From JAKOQB01 sp036824465 (GTDB lineage Bacteria; Pseudomonadota; Gammaproteobacteria; Burkholderiales; Burkholderiaceae_F), in contig DAITAC010000021.1 in NCBI GenBank assembly GCA_036824465.1, positions 1 through 46,046 of the forward strand: a stretch of DNA of 46,046 nt, written 5' to 3'. The position numbers and the translations under genes were made by a program. Below, in pieces: positions 1-7,223 of this stretch. The stretch's first letter is position 1. The number at the start of each line of letters is the position of its first letter. The notes under the pieces were generated by a model that saw only the letters and a program-made list of their open reading frames with translations, had not been told where the DNA came from and did no database searches.

Positions 1-401
1 ACGGAGGCGAAATGCCGGTTACACGGATAGCAGGGGTCCGGCACTAGGACCTCTGCACCATGCTCAAGCACGGCCGCAAACGCAAGCAATAGCGCCGCCG
101 ACGCGCCGGCTGTGATGAATATCCTTTCAGCTGGCACCGAAACGCCGAACTGCTCCGCATAGTGAACCGAGATTGCCTCGCGTAACTGGCCGATTCCTGC
201 GGCAGGCGTGTATTGGGTCCGGCCCTGATCAAGGGCCTCCTTCGCCGCGTTCAGCACTGGAGCGGGGGCAGTGAAGTCAGGCTCGCCGATACTCAAATGA
301 ATGATTGATTGGCCGCGCGCGGCGAGCTGTTCCGCTCGCTTGACGACCTCCATCACGTAGAAGGGCTCGATCGCGTCCACTCGTGAAGTTGTTTTGGACA
401 A
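1..401 (-). CDS. PLP-dependent aminotransferase, class I/II (3' part lies outside the window)
   Basis: Reading the minus strand from a TTG at 399-401 gives about 133 residues that match the N-terminal part of fold-type I aminotransferases (aspartate/alanine aminotransferase-like). Visible are EPFYVMEVVKRAEQL, the substrate-loop segment LSIGEPDFTAPAPV, the YTPAAGIGQLREAI segment, and ITAGASAALLLAF, which leads into the PLP-phosphate region. The catalytic lysine would lie beyond position 1, so the gene is cut by the window edge. The TTG start is chosen because a GAGG sits about eight bases upstream and the protein there aligns with the usual N-terminus; no ATG is available nearby. Exact substrate cannot be told. 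A possible promoter lies at 588-615. Confidence 0.85.
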   Translation of the reverse strand, partial: MSKTTSRVDAIEPFYVMEVVKRAEQLAARGQSIIHLSIGEPDFTAPAPVLNAAKEALDQGRTQYTPAAGIGQLREAISVHYAEQFGVSVPAERIFITAGASAALLLAFAAVLEHGAEVLVPDPCYPCNRHFAS

Positions 402-801
402 AATGGCCTCACAGTCAAGGGGCTTCAGTCGCGAAGTTAGTAAACACTTCTCTTGGATTTGAGGACAAAAAAAGACCCGTCATCTGAATGCACCCAAATT
501 CGGTTGAGGAGGGAGGGAAAAACGGGACCGACTAAGGGGTTTCTTGCACTCAGGCCAATTGACGGGCCCTGCAAAACAACCAACACAAGTCTACCTTGCG
601 TTCGTCGCAAGTCAAGTTTGTCCACGACAAAATTACGGTTTCGCATCAGGAGTTTCCGCTTCTTCATCGCGCCGCTTACAAGCCTCCAGCGCGGCGGAGG
701 CGAGCGGCTTTAGCTCCAGTTAGTCCTTGATCGAACTTGCGGCCAAGGGCGACGACCGAATTGCGAGCGCCATAATGCACGCCCCAATCGAAGCGATCCC
801 C
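402..801. other. Intergenic region between aminotransferase (-) and maeB (+)
   Basis: This stretch separates two divergent genes and should hold both promoters. Two short overlapping reading frames on opposite strands (453-713 and 437-667) have no recognisable protein features and I do not call them genes. It contains the minus-strand promoter candidate at 588-615 with a dyad between its two boxes. Upstream in-frame codons of maeB at 727 (TTG) and 775 (ATG) are possible alternative starts. Confidence 0.5.
588..615 (-). promoter_or_regulatory. Candidate sigma-70 promoter with an internal dyad
   Basis: On the minus strand there is TTGACT (610-615), a 16-base spacer and TAGACT (588-593). The spacer region contains the inverted repeat CTTGCG-TTCGT-CGCAAG at 595-611, which overlaps the -35 box by one or two bases. 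A dyad between the boxes is typical of an operator. It reads towards the aminotransferase and would give a leader of about 180 bases. Confidence 0.4.
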
Positions 802-3105
802 ATGGCCCATTCCGACAACGCCGAGCTTCGCGCAGCGGCACTCGAGTATCACGAGCATCCTCGTCCCGGGAAGATCTCGGTCACGCCAACCAAGCAATTG
901 AGCAACCAGCGCGACCTCGCGTTGGCGTATTCGCCGGGCGTCGCCGCGGCGAGCGAAGCGATTCATCAGGATCCGGCGGCGGCGTTTCGCTACACGGCGC
1001 GCGGCAATCTGGTCGGTGTCGTCACCAACGGTACGGCGGTGCTCGGACTGGGCGCGATTGGTCCGCTCGCAGCCAAGCCCGTGATGGAAGGAAAGGGTGT
1101 TCTGTTCAAGAAGTTTGCGGGCATCGACGTCTTCGACATTGAGATCGACGAGCGCGACCCGGACAGGCTCATCGACATTATCGCGGCACTCGAGCCGACG
1201 TTTGGCGGCATCAATCTCGAGGACATCAAAGCCCCGGAGTGCTTCTATGTTGAGCGCAAGCTGCGCGAGCGGATGAAGATTCCGGTCTTTCATGACGATC
1301 AGCATGGCACCGCGATCATTGTCGGCGCCGCGGTCACGAATGGTCTGACCGTCGTCGGCAAGTCGATCTCCGATGTGAAGCTCGTTTGCAGCGGCGCCGG
1401 TGCGGCAGCGCTCGCATGCCTTGATCTGCTGGTCGATCTCGGTCTGTCGCGGAAGAACATCTGGGTGGCGGACATTGAAGGCGTCGTCTACGCAGGACGG
1501 ACCGCGCTGATGGACGAAGAGAAGGCTCGTTACTCGCAGCGGACGGCGGCACGAACGTTGGACGACATTATCGAAGGCGCCGATATCTTTCTTGGCTTGT
1601 CGGCCGGCGGCGTGCTGAAGCAAAACATGGTTGCCAAAATGGCTGCGCGGCCACTGATCCTGGCATTGGCCAATCCGACGCCTGAGATTCTTCCCGAGGA
1701 AGTCAAGAGTGTGCGGGGTGACGCGATCATCGCGACTGGCCGCTCGGACTATCCGAATCAGGTCAACAACGTCCTTTGTTTCCCGTTCATTTTTCGCGGC
1801 GCGCTTGACGTCGGCTCGACGACGATCACGAAGAAAATGGAGATCGCGGCCGTGCACGCCATTGCGCAGTTGGCGCGCGAAGAGGGCAGCGATGTTGTGG
1901 CCAGTGCGTACGGGGTCAGCAGCTTCAGCTTCGGCCCCGAATATCTGATTCCGAAGCCGTTCGATCCGCGCTTGATGATGCGTATCGCGCCTACCGTTGC
2001 CGAGGCGGCGATGGCAAGCGGCGTGGCAACGCGTCCAATTGTCGACCTCGGGGCTTATCGCGATCAGTTGCAGCAGTTCGTTTACCACTCCGGCACTTTC
2101 ATGAAGCCGATCTTCGACATTGCCAAGAAGGCGGTAGCACGAGGAGGACGCGCGCGTGTGGTCTTTGCCGAAGGCGAAGAAGAACGTGTGCTGCGCGCAG
2201 TGCAGGTGGTCATTGACGAAGGCGTTGCCAAGCCAATCCTGGTCGGTCGTCCGGAGGTGATCGAGCGTCGGTTGGAGCGGTTCGGCCTGCGCATGCGGGT
2301 CGGAAATGACTTTGATCTCATCAATCCGGAATTCGACCCCCACTATCGCGACTACTGGCAGACGTACCATCAGCTGACAGCGCGCCTCGGAGTCACCGCG
2401 CAGCTTGCAAAGATCGAAATGCGTCGTCGCAATTCGCTGATTGGCGCGATGATGATTCACAAGAATGATGCCGACGCAATGATCTGCGGCACATTCGGCA
2501 CGCCCGACATGCATCTCGTCTATGTCGATCGTGTGATCGGTCGGCGGCCTGGCGCACATATCTACGCGGCGATGAACATCCTGATGCTGCCGGGGCGCCA
2601 GATCGCACTGGTCGATACGCACGTCAACATCAGTCCCAGCGCAGAAGAAGTGGCCGAGATCACGACCATGGCGGTCGACGAGTTGCGTCGGCTCGGCATC
2701 GCGCCGCGCGCCGCGCTGCTCTCGCACTCGAACTTCGGGTCCAGCAGGGCGCCGAGCGCCGAGAAGATGCGGCGCGCGCTGCAACTGCTGCGCGCCAGGC
2801 TCCCGGACCTCGAAGTCGACGGTGAAATGCACGCCGACTGCGCCATCGATGAATCAATTCGTCGTTCGATCATGCCCTACTCGACGTTGCAGGGTGATGC
2901 CAATTTGCTGGTGTGTCCGGACATCGACTCGGCCAACATCGCATACAACTTGCTCAAAACGGCCGCAGGCAACAACGTCGCGATCGGGCCGATCCTGCTC
3001 GGTGCCGCGCGACCGGTGCACATCCTGACGGCGTCGGCAACGGTCCGGCGCATCGTTAACATGACTGCCCTGACCGTTCTCGACGCCAACGGTGCGCGGC
3101 AGTGA
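802..3105 (+). CDS. maeB: NADP-dependent malic enzyme with C-terminal phosphotransacetylase-like domain
   Basis: Oxidative decarboxylation of malate to pyruvate with NADP reduction. The 767-residue protein has the full MaeB architecture: malic N-domain (ALEYHEHPRPGKISVTPTK, then LALAYSPGVA), NAD-binding domain (FHDDQHGTAIIVGAAV; VCSGAGAAALACLDLL; ALANPTPEILPEE) up to about residue 430, then a phosphate acetyl/butyryl transferase-like domain (VVFAEGEEERVLRAV; ALLSHSNFGSS; EMHADCAI). In this family the PTA-like part is regulatory and usually inactive as an enzyme. Start at 802 is preferred because the family's conserved N-terminus begins just after it; 775 or 727 are possible. Its job here is probably to link malate to the pyruvate/PEP node served by pyk and ppdK further along. 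Confidence 0.95.
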   Translation: MAHSDNAELRAAALEYHEHPRPGKISVTPTKQLSNQRDLALAYSPGVAAASEAIHQDPAAAFRYTARGNLVGVVTNGTAVLGLGAIGPLAAKPVMEGKGVLFKKFAGIDVFDIEIDERDPDRLIDIIAALEPTFGGINLEDIKAPECFYVERKLRERMKIPVFHDDQHGTAIIVGAAVTNGLTVVGKSISDVKLVCSGAGAAALACLDLLVDLGLSRKNIWVADIEGVVYAGRTALMDEEKARYSQRTAARTLDDIIEGADIFLGLSAGGVLKQNMVAKMAARPLILALANPTPEILPEEVKSVRGDAIIATGRSDYPNQVNNVLCFPFIFRGALDVGSTTITKKMEIAAVHAIAQLAREEGSDVVASAYGVSSFSFGPEYLIPKPFDPRLMMRIAPTVAEAAMASGVATRPIVDLGAYRDQLQQFVYHSGTFMKPIFDIAKKAVARGGRARVVFAEGEEERVLRAVQVVIDEGVAKPILVGRPEVIERRLERFGLRMRVGNDFDLINPEFDPHYRDYWQTYHQLTARLGVTAQLAKIEMRRRNSLIGAMMIHKNDADAMICGTFGTPDMHLVYVDRVIGRRPGAHIYAAMNILMLPGRQIALVDTHVNISPSAEEVAEITTMAVDELRRLGIAPRAALLSHSNFGSSRAPSAEKMRRALQLLRARLPDLEVDGEMHADCAIDESIRRSIMPYSTLQGDANLLVCPDIDSANIAYNLLKTAAGNNVAIGPILLGAARPVHILTASATVRRIVNMTALTVLDANGARQ

Positions 3106-3244
3106 GTGACACAGGACGAGCTTCGTGCCGCTGGCAAGTGCGCGGCGAGGCGGGCACAATGCCGGGCCGCTTGTCTGCACGGAGCGATCTCGGCGAGGCG
3201 GCACACGAGCGACCAAGCATTGCCGTGGGAAAGGGGCGGCGTGC

Positions 3245-4156
3245 ATGCTGAATAGCCAGAAGGAGTCGTCGGTCAGGATTGCGGCGCTGTCGGGGCTTAC
3301 CGACACCATCGTATGTTCGATTGCGGCGGCGACCTCCAATTCGTCATTGCTGCTGGCGGACGCGCTCAAGACCGGGCTCGAGTTCATGGCGGTGCTGCTG
3401 GCGTGGATGTCGATCCGGCGCATTACGCGCGGTGCCGGACAGGATTTCGAATTCGGCATCGGCAAGCTTGAAAACCTTGCCAGCCTCGTGATCGGCTCGC
3501 TCATGGTGCTGGGTGTGGCCGTCATTTCGTTCGCTGCGATTCGCAACATCATCGACCCGACACATGCAACGGGCATCGGCATCTACATCAGCCTGGCCGA
3601 TCAGGTCGTCTACGGTGTTATCAACGGATACCTGATGCGTCGCGCCGCGCAGGCAGCGAAGCATGAGAACTCGCCGATCATGGCCTCGCAGGCAAAGATG
3701 TTCTTCGCGATGTTCTTCGGTAACGTCTTCATCTTCATCACGGTCTCGCTCGGCTTGGTGCTGCACCAATTCAGCTGGAGTGTGTACATCGATCCGCTCG
3801 CGGCGCTGGTGGTGGCGGCGACGATCGTGATGGCCGTGATCGAGGTGTTCTCAACCTCCTGCTACGATCTGCTGGACGGCGCGCTGGCCGAGGAGGACAA
3901 GCTGCGCATCATGCGAGTGCTGGCGGAGAACTTCGACCGCTACGACATGATCTACAGCGTGCGCTCGCGCCGCTCGGGCAGCCGGGCCTTCATCGAGATC
4001 TACCTCGGCTATGACGCCGATCGCCGCGTTGGCGATGTGGAGCGCGAGATCGAGGCGATCCGCAGCGCGGTGGTGCAGTTGATCCGCCACAGCTCCGTGA
4101 TCATAGTGCTGGGTCCGGAGCCCGAAGCGCCGGAAGCGAATCTCGCCGCTGCTTGA
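3245..4156 (+). CDS. Cation diffusion facilitator-like membrane protein lacking the metal-site ligands
   Basis: 303 residues, several hydrophobic segments, and the CDF signature after the second one (DFEFGIGKLENLASLVIG, compare the FGxGKxE of the family), followed by a C-terminal cytoplasmic domain of about 90 residues. In zinc-transporting CDFs the transport site is formed by H/D-xxx-D in TM2 and H-xxx-D in TM5. Here the TM2 motif reads ADALKTGLE, giving K42 and E46, and TM5 reads ASQAK, giving A147 and K151. The four usual ligands are thus replaced, two by lysine. The substrate therefore cannot be assumed to be zinc, iron or manganese. Start at the ATG at 3245 follows a GGGG ribosome site. 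Stands alone, 139 bases after maeB. Confidence 0.8.
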   Translation: MLNSQKESSVRIAALSGLTDTIVCSIAAATSNSSLLLADALKTGLEFMAVLLAWMSIRRITRGAGQDFEFGIGKLENLASLVIGSLMVLGVAVISFAAIRNIIDPTHATGIGIYISLADQVVYGVINGYLMRRAAQAAKHENSPIMASQAKMFFAMFFGNVFIFITVSLGLVLHQFSWSVYIDPLAALVVAATIVMAVIEVFSTSCYDLLDGALAEEDKLRIMRVLAENFDRYDMIYSVRSRRSGSRAFIEIYLGYDADRRVGDVEREIEAIRSAVVQLIRHSSVIIVLGPEPEAPEANLAAA

Positions 4157-4255
4157 AGTGAGTAACGTGGGCCGGTATCGCCGGACTCTGGCCTTGCGTA
4201 CGTGCCGCGTTGCTCCTAATCTCGGCATCCTTTGCATCGCATTCGAGAATGATCC

Positions 4256-5401
4256 GTGAGTGAAATCCCGGGCGGAACAGCCAGTTGGGAAGGCCGCACT
4301 ACCCTGCTTGATCGCGTGATCGATCCGGCGGCGAGTGCCGCTGGCGACGACATCGGGCACTACCTGATCGTCGTCGACGGAGCCAAGCCGGGCCTGCGAA
4401 TTGAACTAGGTGAGAGCGCATTGGCCGTCGGCCGTGTCGCACCGTGTGACATCGTGTTCCAGGACGAGGAAGTCTCACGACGCCATTGCACGATCGGCGT
4501 GCTGATGGGCCAGGCCGTCGTCACAGATCTGAAATCAACCAACGGGACTTTCATCGACGGCAAGCCCATCAACGGCGTTGCAACGGTGCCGGTAGGATCC
4601 TTGCTGCAGATCGGGCGCCAGTTGCTGAAATACGAACGACGCAGCCGCAGGGAAGTGCAGGCATCGGAAGAACTGAATCGGGATCTTGACCGCGCCGGCC
4701 GCTATGTGCAGTCCTTGCTGCCGGCGCCGATAAGCAACGGTCGCATCACCACGGACTGGATCTATCTGCCATCGGCGCGGCTGGGGGGTGATGTGTTTGG
4801 CTATCACGCCTTTGATTCGCGCACGTTTGCCGTTTACCTGGTCGATGTGTCGGGCCATGGGGCCGAGTCCGCCATGCACGCCGTGGGCGTGATGAATGTG
4901 CTGCGGCAGCGCGCGCTATCCGATACCGACTTCAAGCGCCCGGCCGAGGTGGTGAAACGATTGAACGCGATGTTCCCGATGGAGGAACATGCGTCAATGT
5001 TCTTCACCATCTGGTACGGCGTGTTCGACGCCGAGCGGCGCGTGATCGATTTCTGCTCAGGCGGTCATCATCCGTCGTACCTGCTAACGCCTGACCGGAA
5101 GCAGATGTCAGCCCTTCGCACGCCGAATCTGGCGGTGGGCGTGATGCCGGACGCCGACTTCGTGGCGGGAAGCGCCGCGGTGCCTGAGGGTGCAACCCTG
5201 TATGTGTTCAGCGATGGCGTGTTCGAGATCATCACGACCACCGGTGAGCGGTGGGAGCTCGAGAACTTCCTGGAGCTTATCCCGGCACCCACGCTGCCGG
5301 ACATGAGTGAACCCAGACGGCTTCATGCGCGCGTGAAAGAGGTCGCACGGCCGGGAGGGTTCGATGATGATTTTTCTCTGTTGACTGTCACATTTGGCTG
5401 A
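4256..5401 (+). CDS. FHA domain-PP2C (SpoIIE/RsbU-type) serine phosphatase
   Basis: 381 residues beginning with GTG. Residues about 45-130 form an FHA phosphothreonine-binding domain (AVGRVAPCDIVF, EVSRRHC, STNGTFIDG). A short helical linker follows (about 130-160), then a PPM/SpoIIE phosphatase domain with its metal-binding aspartates visible in LGGDVFGYH, VDVSGHGAESAM, YVFSDGVFE and GGFDDDFSLL. Phosphatases of this type dephosphorylate a STAS-domain antagonist in partner-switching systems, and both partners lie immediately downstream (stop codon at 5401 touches the next ATG). The FHA domain suggests it is recruited to a threonine-phosphorylated protein, plausibly a target of the kinase at 7224-9014. 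That link is inference. Confidence 0.92.
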   Translation: MSEIPGGTASWEGRTTLLDRVIDPAASAAGDDIGHYLIVVDGAKPGLRIELGESALAVGRVAPCDIVFQDEEVSRRHCTIGVLMGQAVVTDLKSTNGTFIDGKPINGVATVPVGSLLQIGRQLLKYERRSRREVQASEELNRDLDRAGRYVQSLLPAPISNGRITTDWIYLPSARLGGDVFGYHAFDSRTFAVYLVDVSGHGAESAMHAVGVMNVLRQRALSDTDFKRPAEVVKRLNAMFPMEEHASMFFTIWYGVFDAERRVIDFCSGGHHPSYLLTPDRKQMSALRTPNLAVGVMPDADFVAGSAAVPEGATLYVFSDGVFEIITTTGERWELENFLELIPAPTLPDMSEPRRLHARVKEVARPGGFDDDFSLLTVTFG

Positions 5402-5872
5402 ATGGCGGCCGGCATGGACAGCGCTTTGGCAATCGAGCACGTCGCGAGCCTTGAAAACCTGCCACGCTTCATGTCCTTCATCGACGACGCGTGCAAGCGT
5501 GTCGGTGCCGATGAAGACACGGCTTATGCATTGCGACTGGCAATTGAAGAGGTGTGCATCAACCTGATCCATTACGGGTACAAGGGCATGGCGCCGGGTC
5601 CGATACGAGTTTCGTTTCGTCAGCGTGGCGACCGGATTACGATCAAGATTCACGATCACGCCCGACCGTTCGACCCGGCAATGGCGCCCCAGCCTGATCT
5701 GACTTCCGATGCGGAAGCACGGCCGATCGGCGGACTCGGTTGGTATCTGGTCAAGCAGTCGGTCGATGAACTCGACTATCAGTCGGATCCGGCGCGGGGC
5801 AACGTGTTGACGTTGACCAAGCACAACGCGCAATCGCGCCAGCAGGTCACAGGGCGCAAGCGCGCCAGCTAG
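5402..5872 (+). CDS. RsbW-like ATP-binding protein (anti-sigma/serine kinase family)
   Basis: 156 residues of the HATPase_c (GHKL) fold as in RsbW/SpoIIAB. The N-box is in LAIEEVCINLIHYGY, the G1-type box in DHARPFDP and the glycine-rich G2 box in GGLGWYLVKQSVDEL. Proteins of this family phosphorylate the serine of a STAS antagonist and sequester a partner (often a sigma factor) in a phosphorylation-dependent way. Its ATG directly follows the stop of the phosphatase gene, so the two are translationally coupled. No sigma factor gene is next to it, so the sequestered partner is unknown. The last 20 residues are basic and look disordered. Confidence 0.9.
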   Translation: MAAGMDSALAIEHVASLENLPRFMSFIDDACKRVGADEDTAYALRLAIEEVCINLIHYGYKGMAPGPIRVSFRQRGDRITIKIHDHARPFDPAMAPQPDLTSDAEARPIGGLGWYLVKQSVDELDYQSDPARGNVLTLTKHNAQSRQQVTGRKRAS

Positions 5873-5887
5873 TAAAAGGAGAACCAG

Positions 5888-6223
5888 ATGGAACTGTCCG
5901 TTAAACCCGCGGGAAATGTTGTGGTGGTCGAGATTCGTGGCAGCGTCGATGGCCTGACCGCTGACAAACTGCTGCAGACGTTGACCGAACAGGTCCAGGC
6001 CGGGCATGTGAGGCTCGTTGCCGATTGCGCAGGCCTTGACTACACGAGCAGTGCGGGGCTGCGCGCGCTTCTGGGAACTGTCAAACAGGCGCGGCAGAAG
6101 GGCGGCGACCTGCGCCTGGCCGCGGTGCGCGCACCGGTGCTCAAGGTGCTTGAGCTCTCCGGCTTCACATCGATCCTCAAGTACTTCCCGGACGTGAAGG
6201 ACGCAACGGCCAGCTTCGGCTGA
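5888..6223 (+). CDS. STAS-domain anti-sigma factor antagonist (RsbV/SpoIIAA-like)
   Basis: 111 residues covering one STAS domain. The phosphorylatable serine is in the conserved loop LDYTSSAGLRALL, which matches the D-x-(S/T)-S-x-G pattern of RsbV/SpoIIAA. Expected cycle: phosphorylated by the RsbW-like kinase just upstream, dephosphorylated by the FHA-PP2C protein at 4256-5401, with only one form binding the kinase. The gene is preceded by an AAAGGAGAA ribosome site and lies 15 bases after its kinase, 5 bases before the patatin-like gene, so the block is almost certainly one operon. Confidence 0.92.
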   Translation: MELSVKPAGNVVVVEIRGSVDGLTADKLLQTLTEQVQAGHVRLVADCAGLDYTSSAGLRALLGTVKQARQKGGDLRLAAVRAPVLKVLELSGFTSILKYFPDVKDATASFG

Positions 6224-6228
6224 AAACC

Positions 6229-7113
6229 ATGTCACCGGACTCGGCAAGCCGGTCGTCAGGCAATCGGCGGCGCGTTGCCGTCGTCATTGGCTCGGGCAGC
6301 GTCAAATGCGCCGCATCGCTCGGACTGATCAATGTCCTGCGACGCGAGGGCATTGAGATCGATATGCTGGTCGGGTGCAGCGCGGGCTGTCTGTATGCGA
6401 CGTTGATCGCTTCGGGGCGCAGTGTGGCCGAGGCAACGGATATGACTCGGCGGCTTTGGACCAGCGAAATCACCGCGCGTCGCGACCATAAGTCGATTTT
6501 GCGTGCATTGCTGCCTGGCATGATGGGGTTCGATGCCTCCTTTGGCCTGCGCGACGATTCATTGATCATGGAGCGATTGCGGGCGGCGTTCAGCGACGAG
6601 CGCATTGAGAGAATGCAGATACCGTTGCATCTGGCTGCGACCGACTTCGCCAACGGCAATCAGGTCGTGTTCTCGAGCGGTTCGGTGGTCGACGCAATTC
6701 GAGCCAGCATGGCGCTCCCGTTCATGTTCAGCCCCTGGCGCATCGGCGACAGCCTGTACATCGACGGCTACATGTCCGATCCGCTGCCGGTCGGAGTCGC
6801 GATGAAGGAGGGCGCGGATATCATCGTTGCCATGGGTTTTGAAAGCCCATATCAGGAGCGCATCAACTCGCCCGGCCGGTTTGCTTTTCAAGTCAGTTCA
6901 ATTCTGAGCAACAACCTGCTCAAGTCACAGTTCTCATTTCATGGTCTCGCGCACCATGCCGAAGTCATTCCCATCCTGCCCGAGTTCCGCCAGCGCATTC
7001 GGCTGTTCGATACCGAGAAGATCCCCGCGATCATCGAGGACGGAGAGCGTGCCGCGGAGTTGCAGCTGCCATACCTGCTGCGCCTGCTTGAGGCCGAAGA
7101 GCAGGGACACTGA
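6229..7113 (+). CDS. Patatin-like phospholipase family protein
   Basis: 294 residues with the patatin catalytic dyad: nucleophile serine in LVGCSAGCLYATL (GxSxG) and aspartate in YIDGYMSDPLPV (DG-x). The oxyanion-hole glycine loop is GSGSVKCAASLG rather than the commoner GGGxRG. No signal peptide, so it is likely cytoplasmic or peripherally bound. It sits between the STAS antagonist and the membrane kinase with 5 and about 110 bases spacing, so it may be an output or partner of that signalling set. That role is inference; hydrolytic activity on lipids is the family expectation. Confidence 0.85.
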   Translation: MSPDSASRSSGNRRRVAVVIGSGSVKCAASLGLINVLRREGIEIDMLVGCSAGCLYATLIASGRSVAEATDMTRRLWTSEITARRDHKSILRALLPGMMGFDASFGLRDDSLIMERLRAAFSDERIERMQIPLHLAATDFANGNQVVFSSGSVVDAIRASMALPFMFSPWRIGDSLYIDGYMSDPLPVGVAMKEGADIIVAMGFESPYQERINSPGRFAFQVSSILSNNLLKSQFSFHGLAHHAEVIPILPEFRQRIRLFDTEKIPAIIEDGERAAELQLPYLLRLLEAEEQGH

Positions 7114-7223
7114 TCCGTTCGGTTGAGCCAGGCGCCTTGCCATCGCCGGGCGCGCCGGAGTCGAATACCATCTGCCCTGAGAAGACGGCCGCGCGACCAT
7201 GTAAGGCGGCCCCGGAGCGAATC

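Noticed and set aside
437..713. Two short open frames on opposite strands before maeB
   Set aside because: They overlap each other, lack ribosome sites and look like translated intergenic DNA.
676..2832. Minus-strand open frame of 718 residues
   Set aside because: It is antisense to malic enzyme, rich in Arg/His with no domain signature; GC-rich codon bias keeps the frame open.
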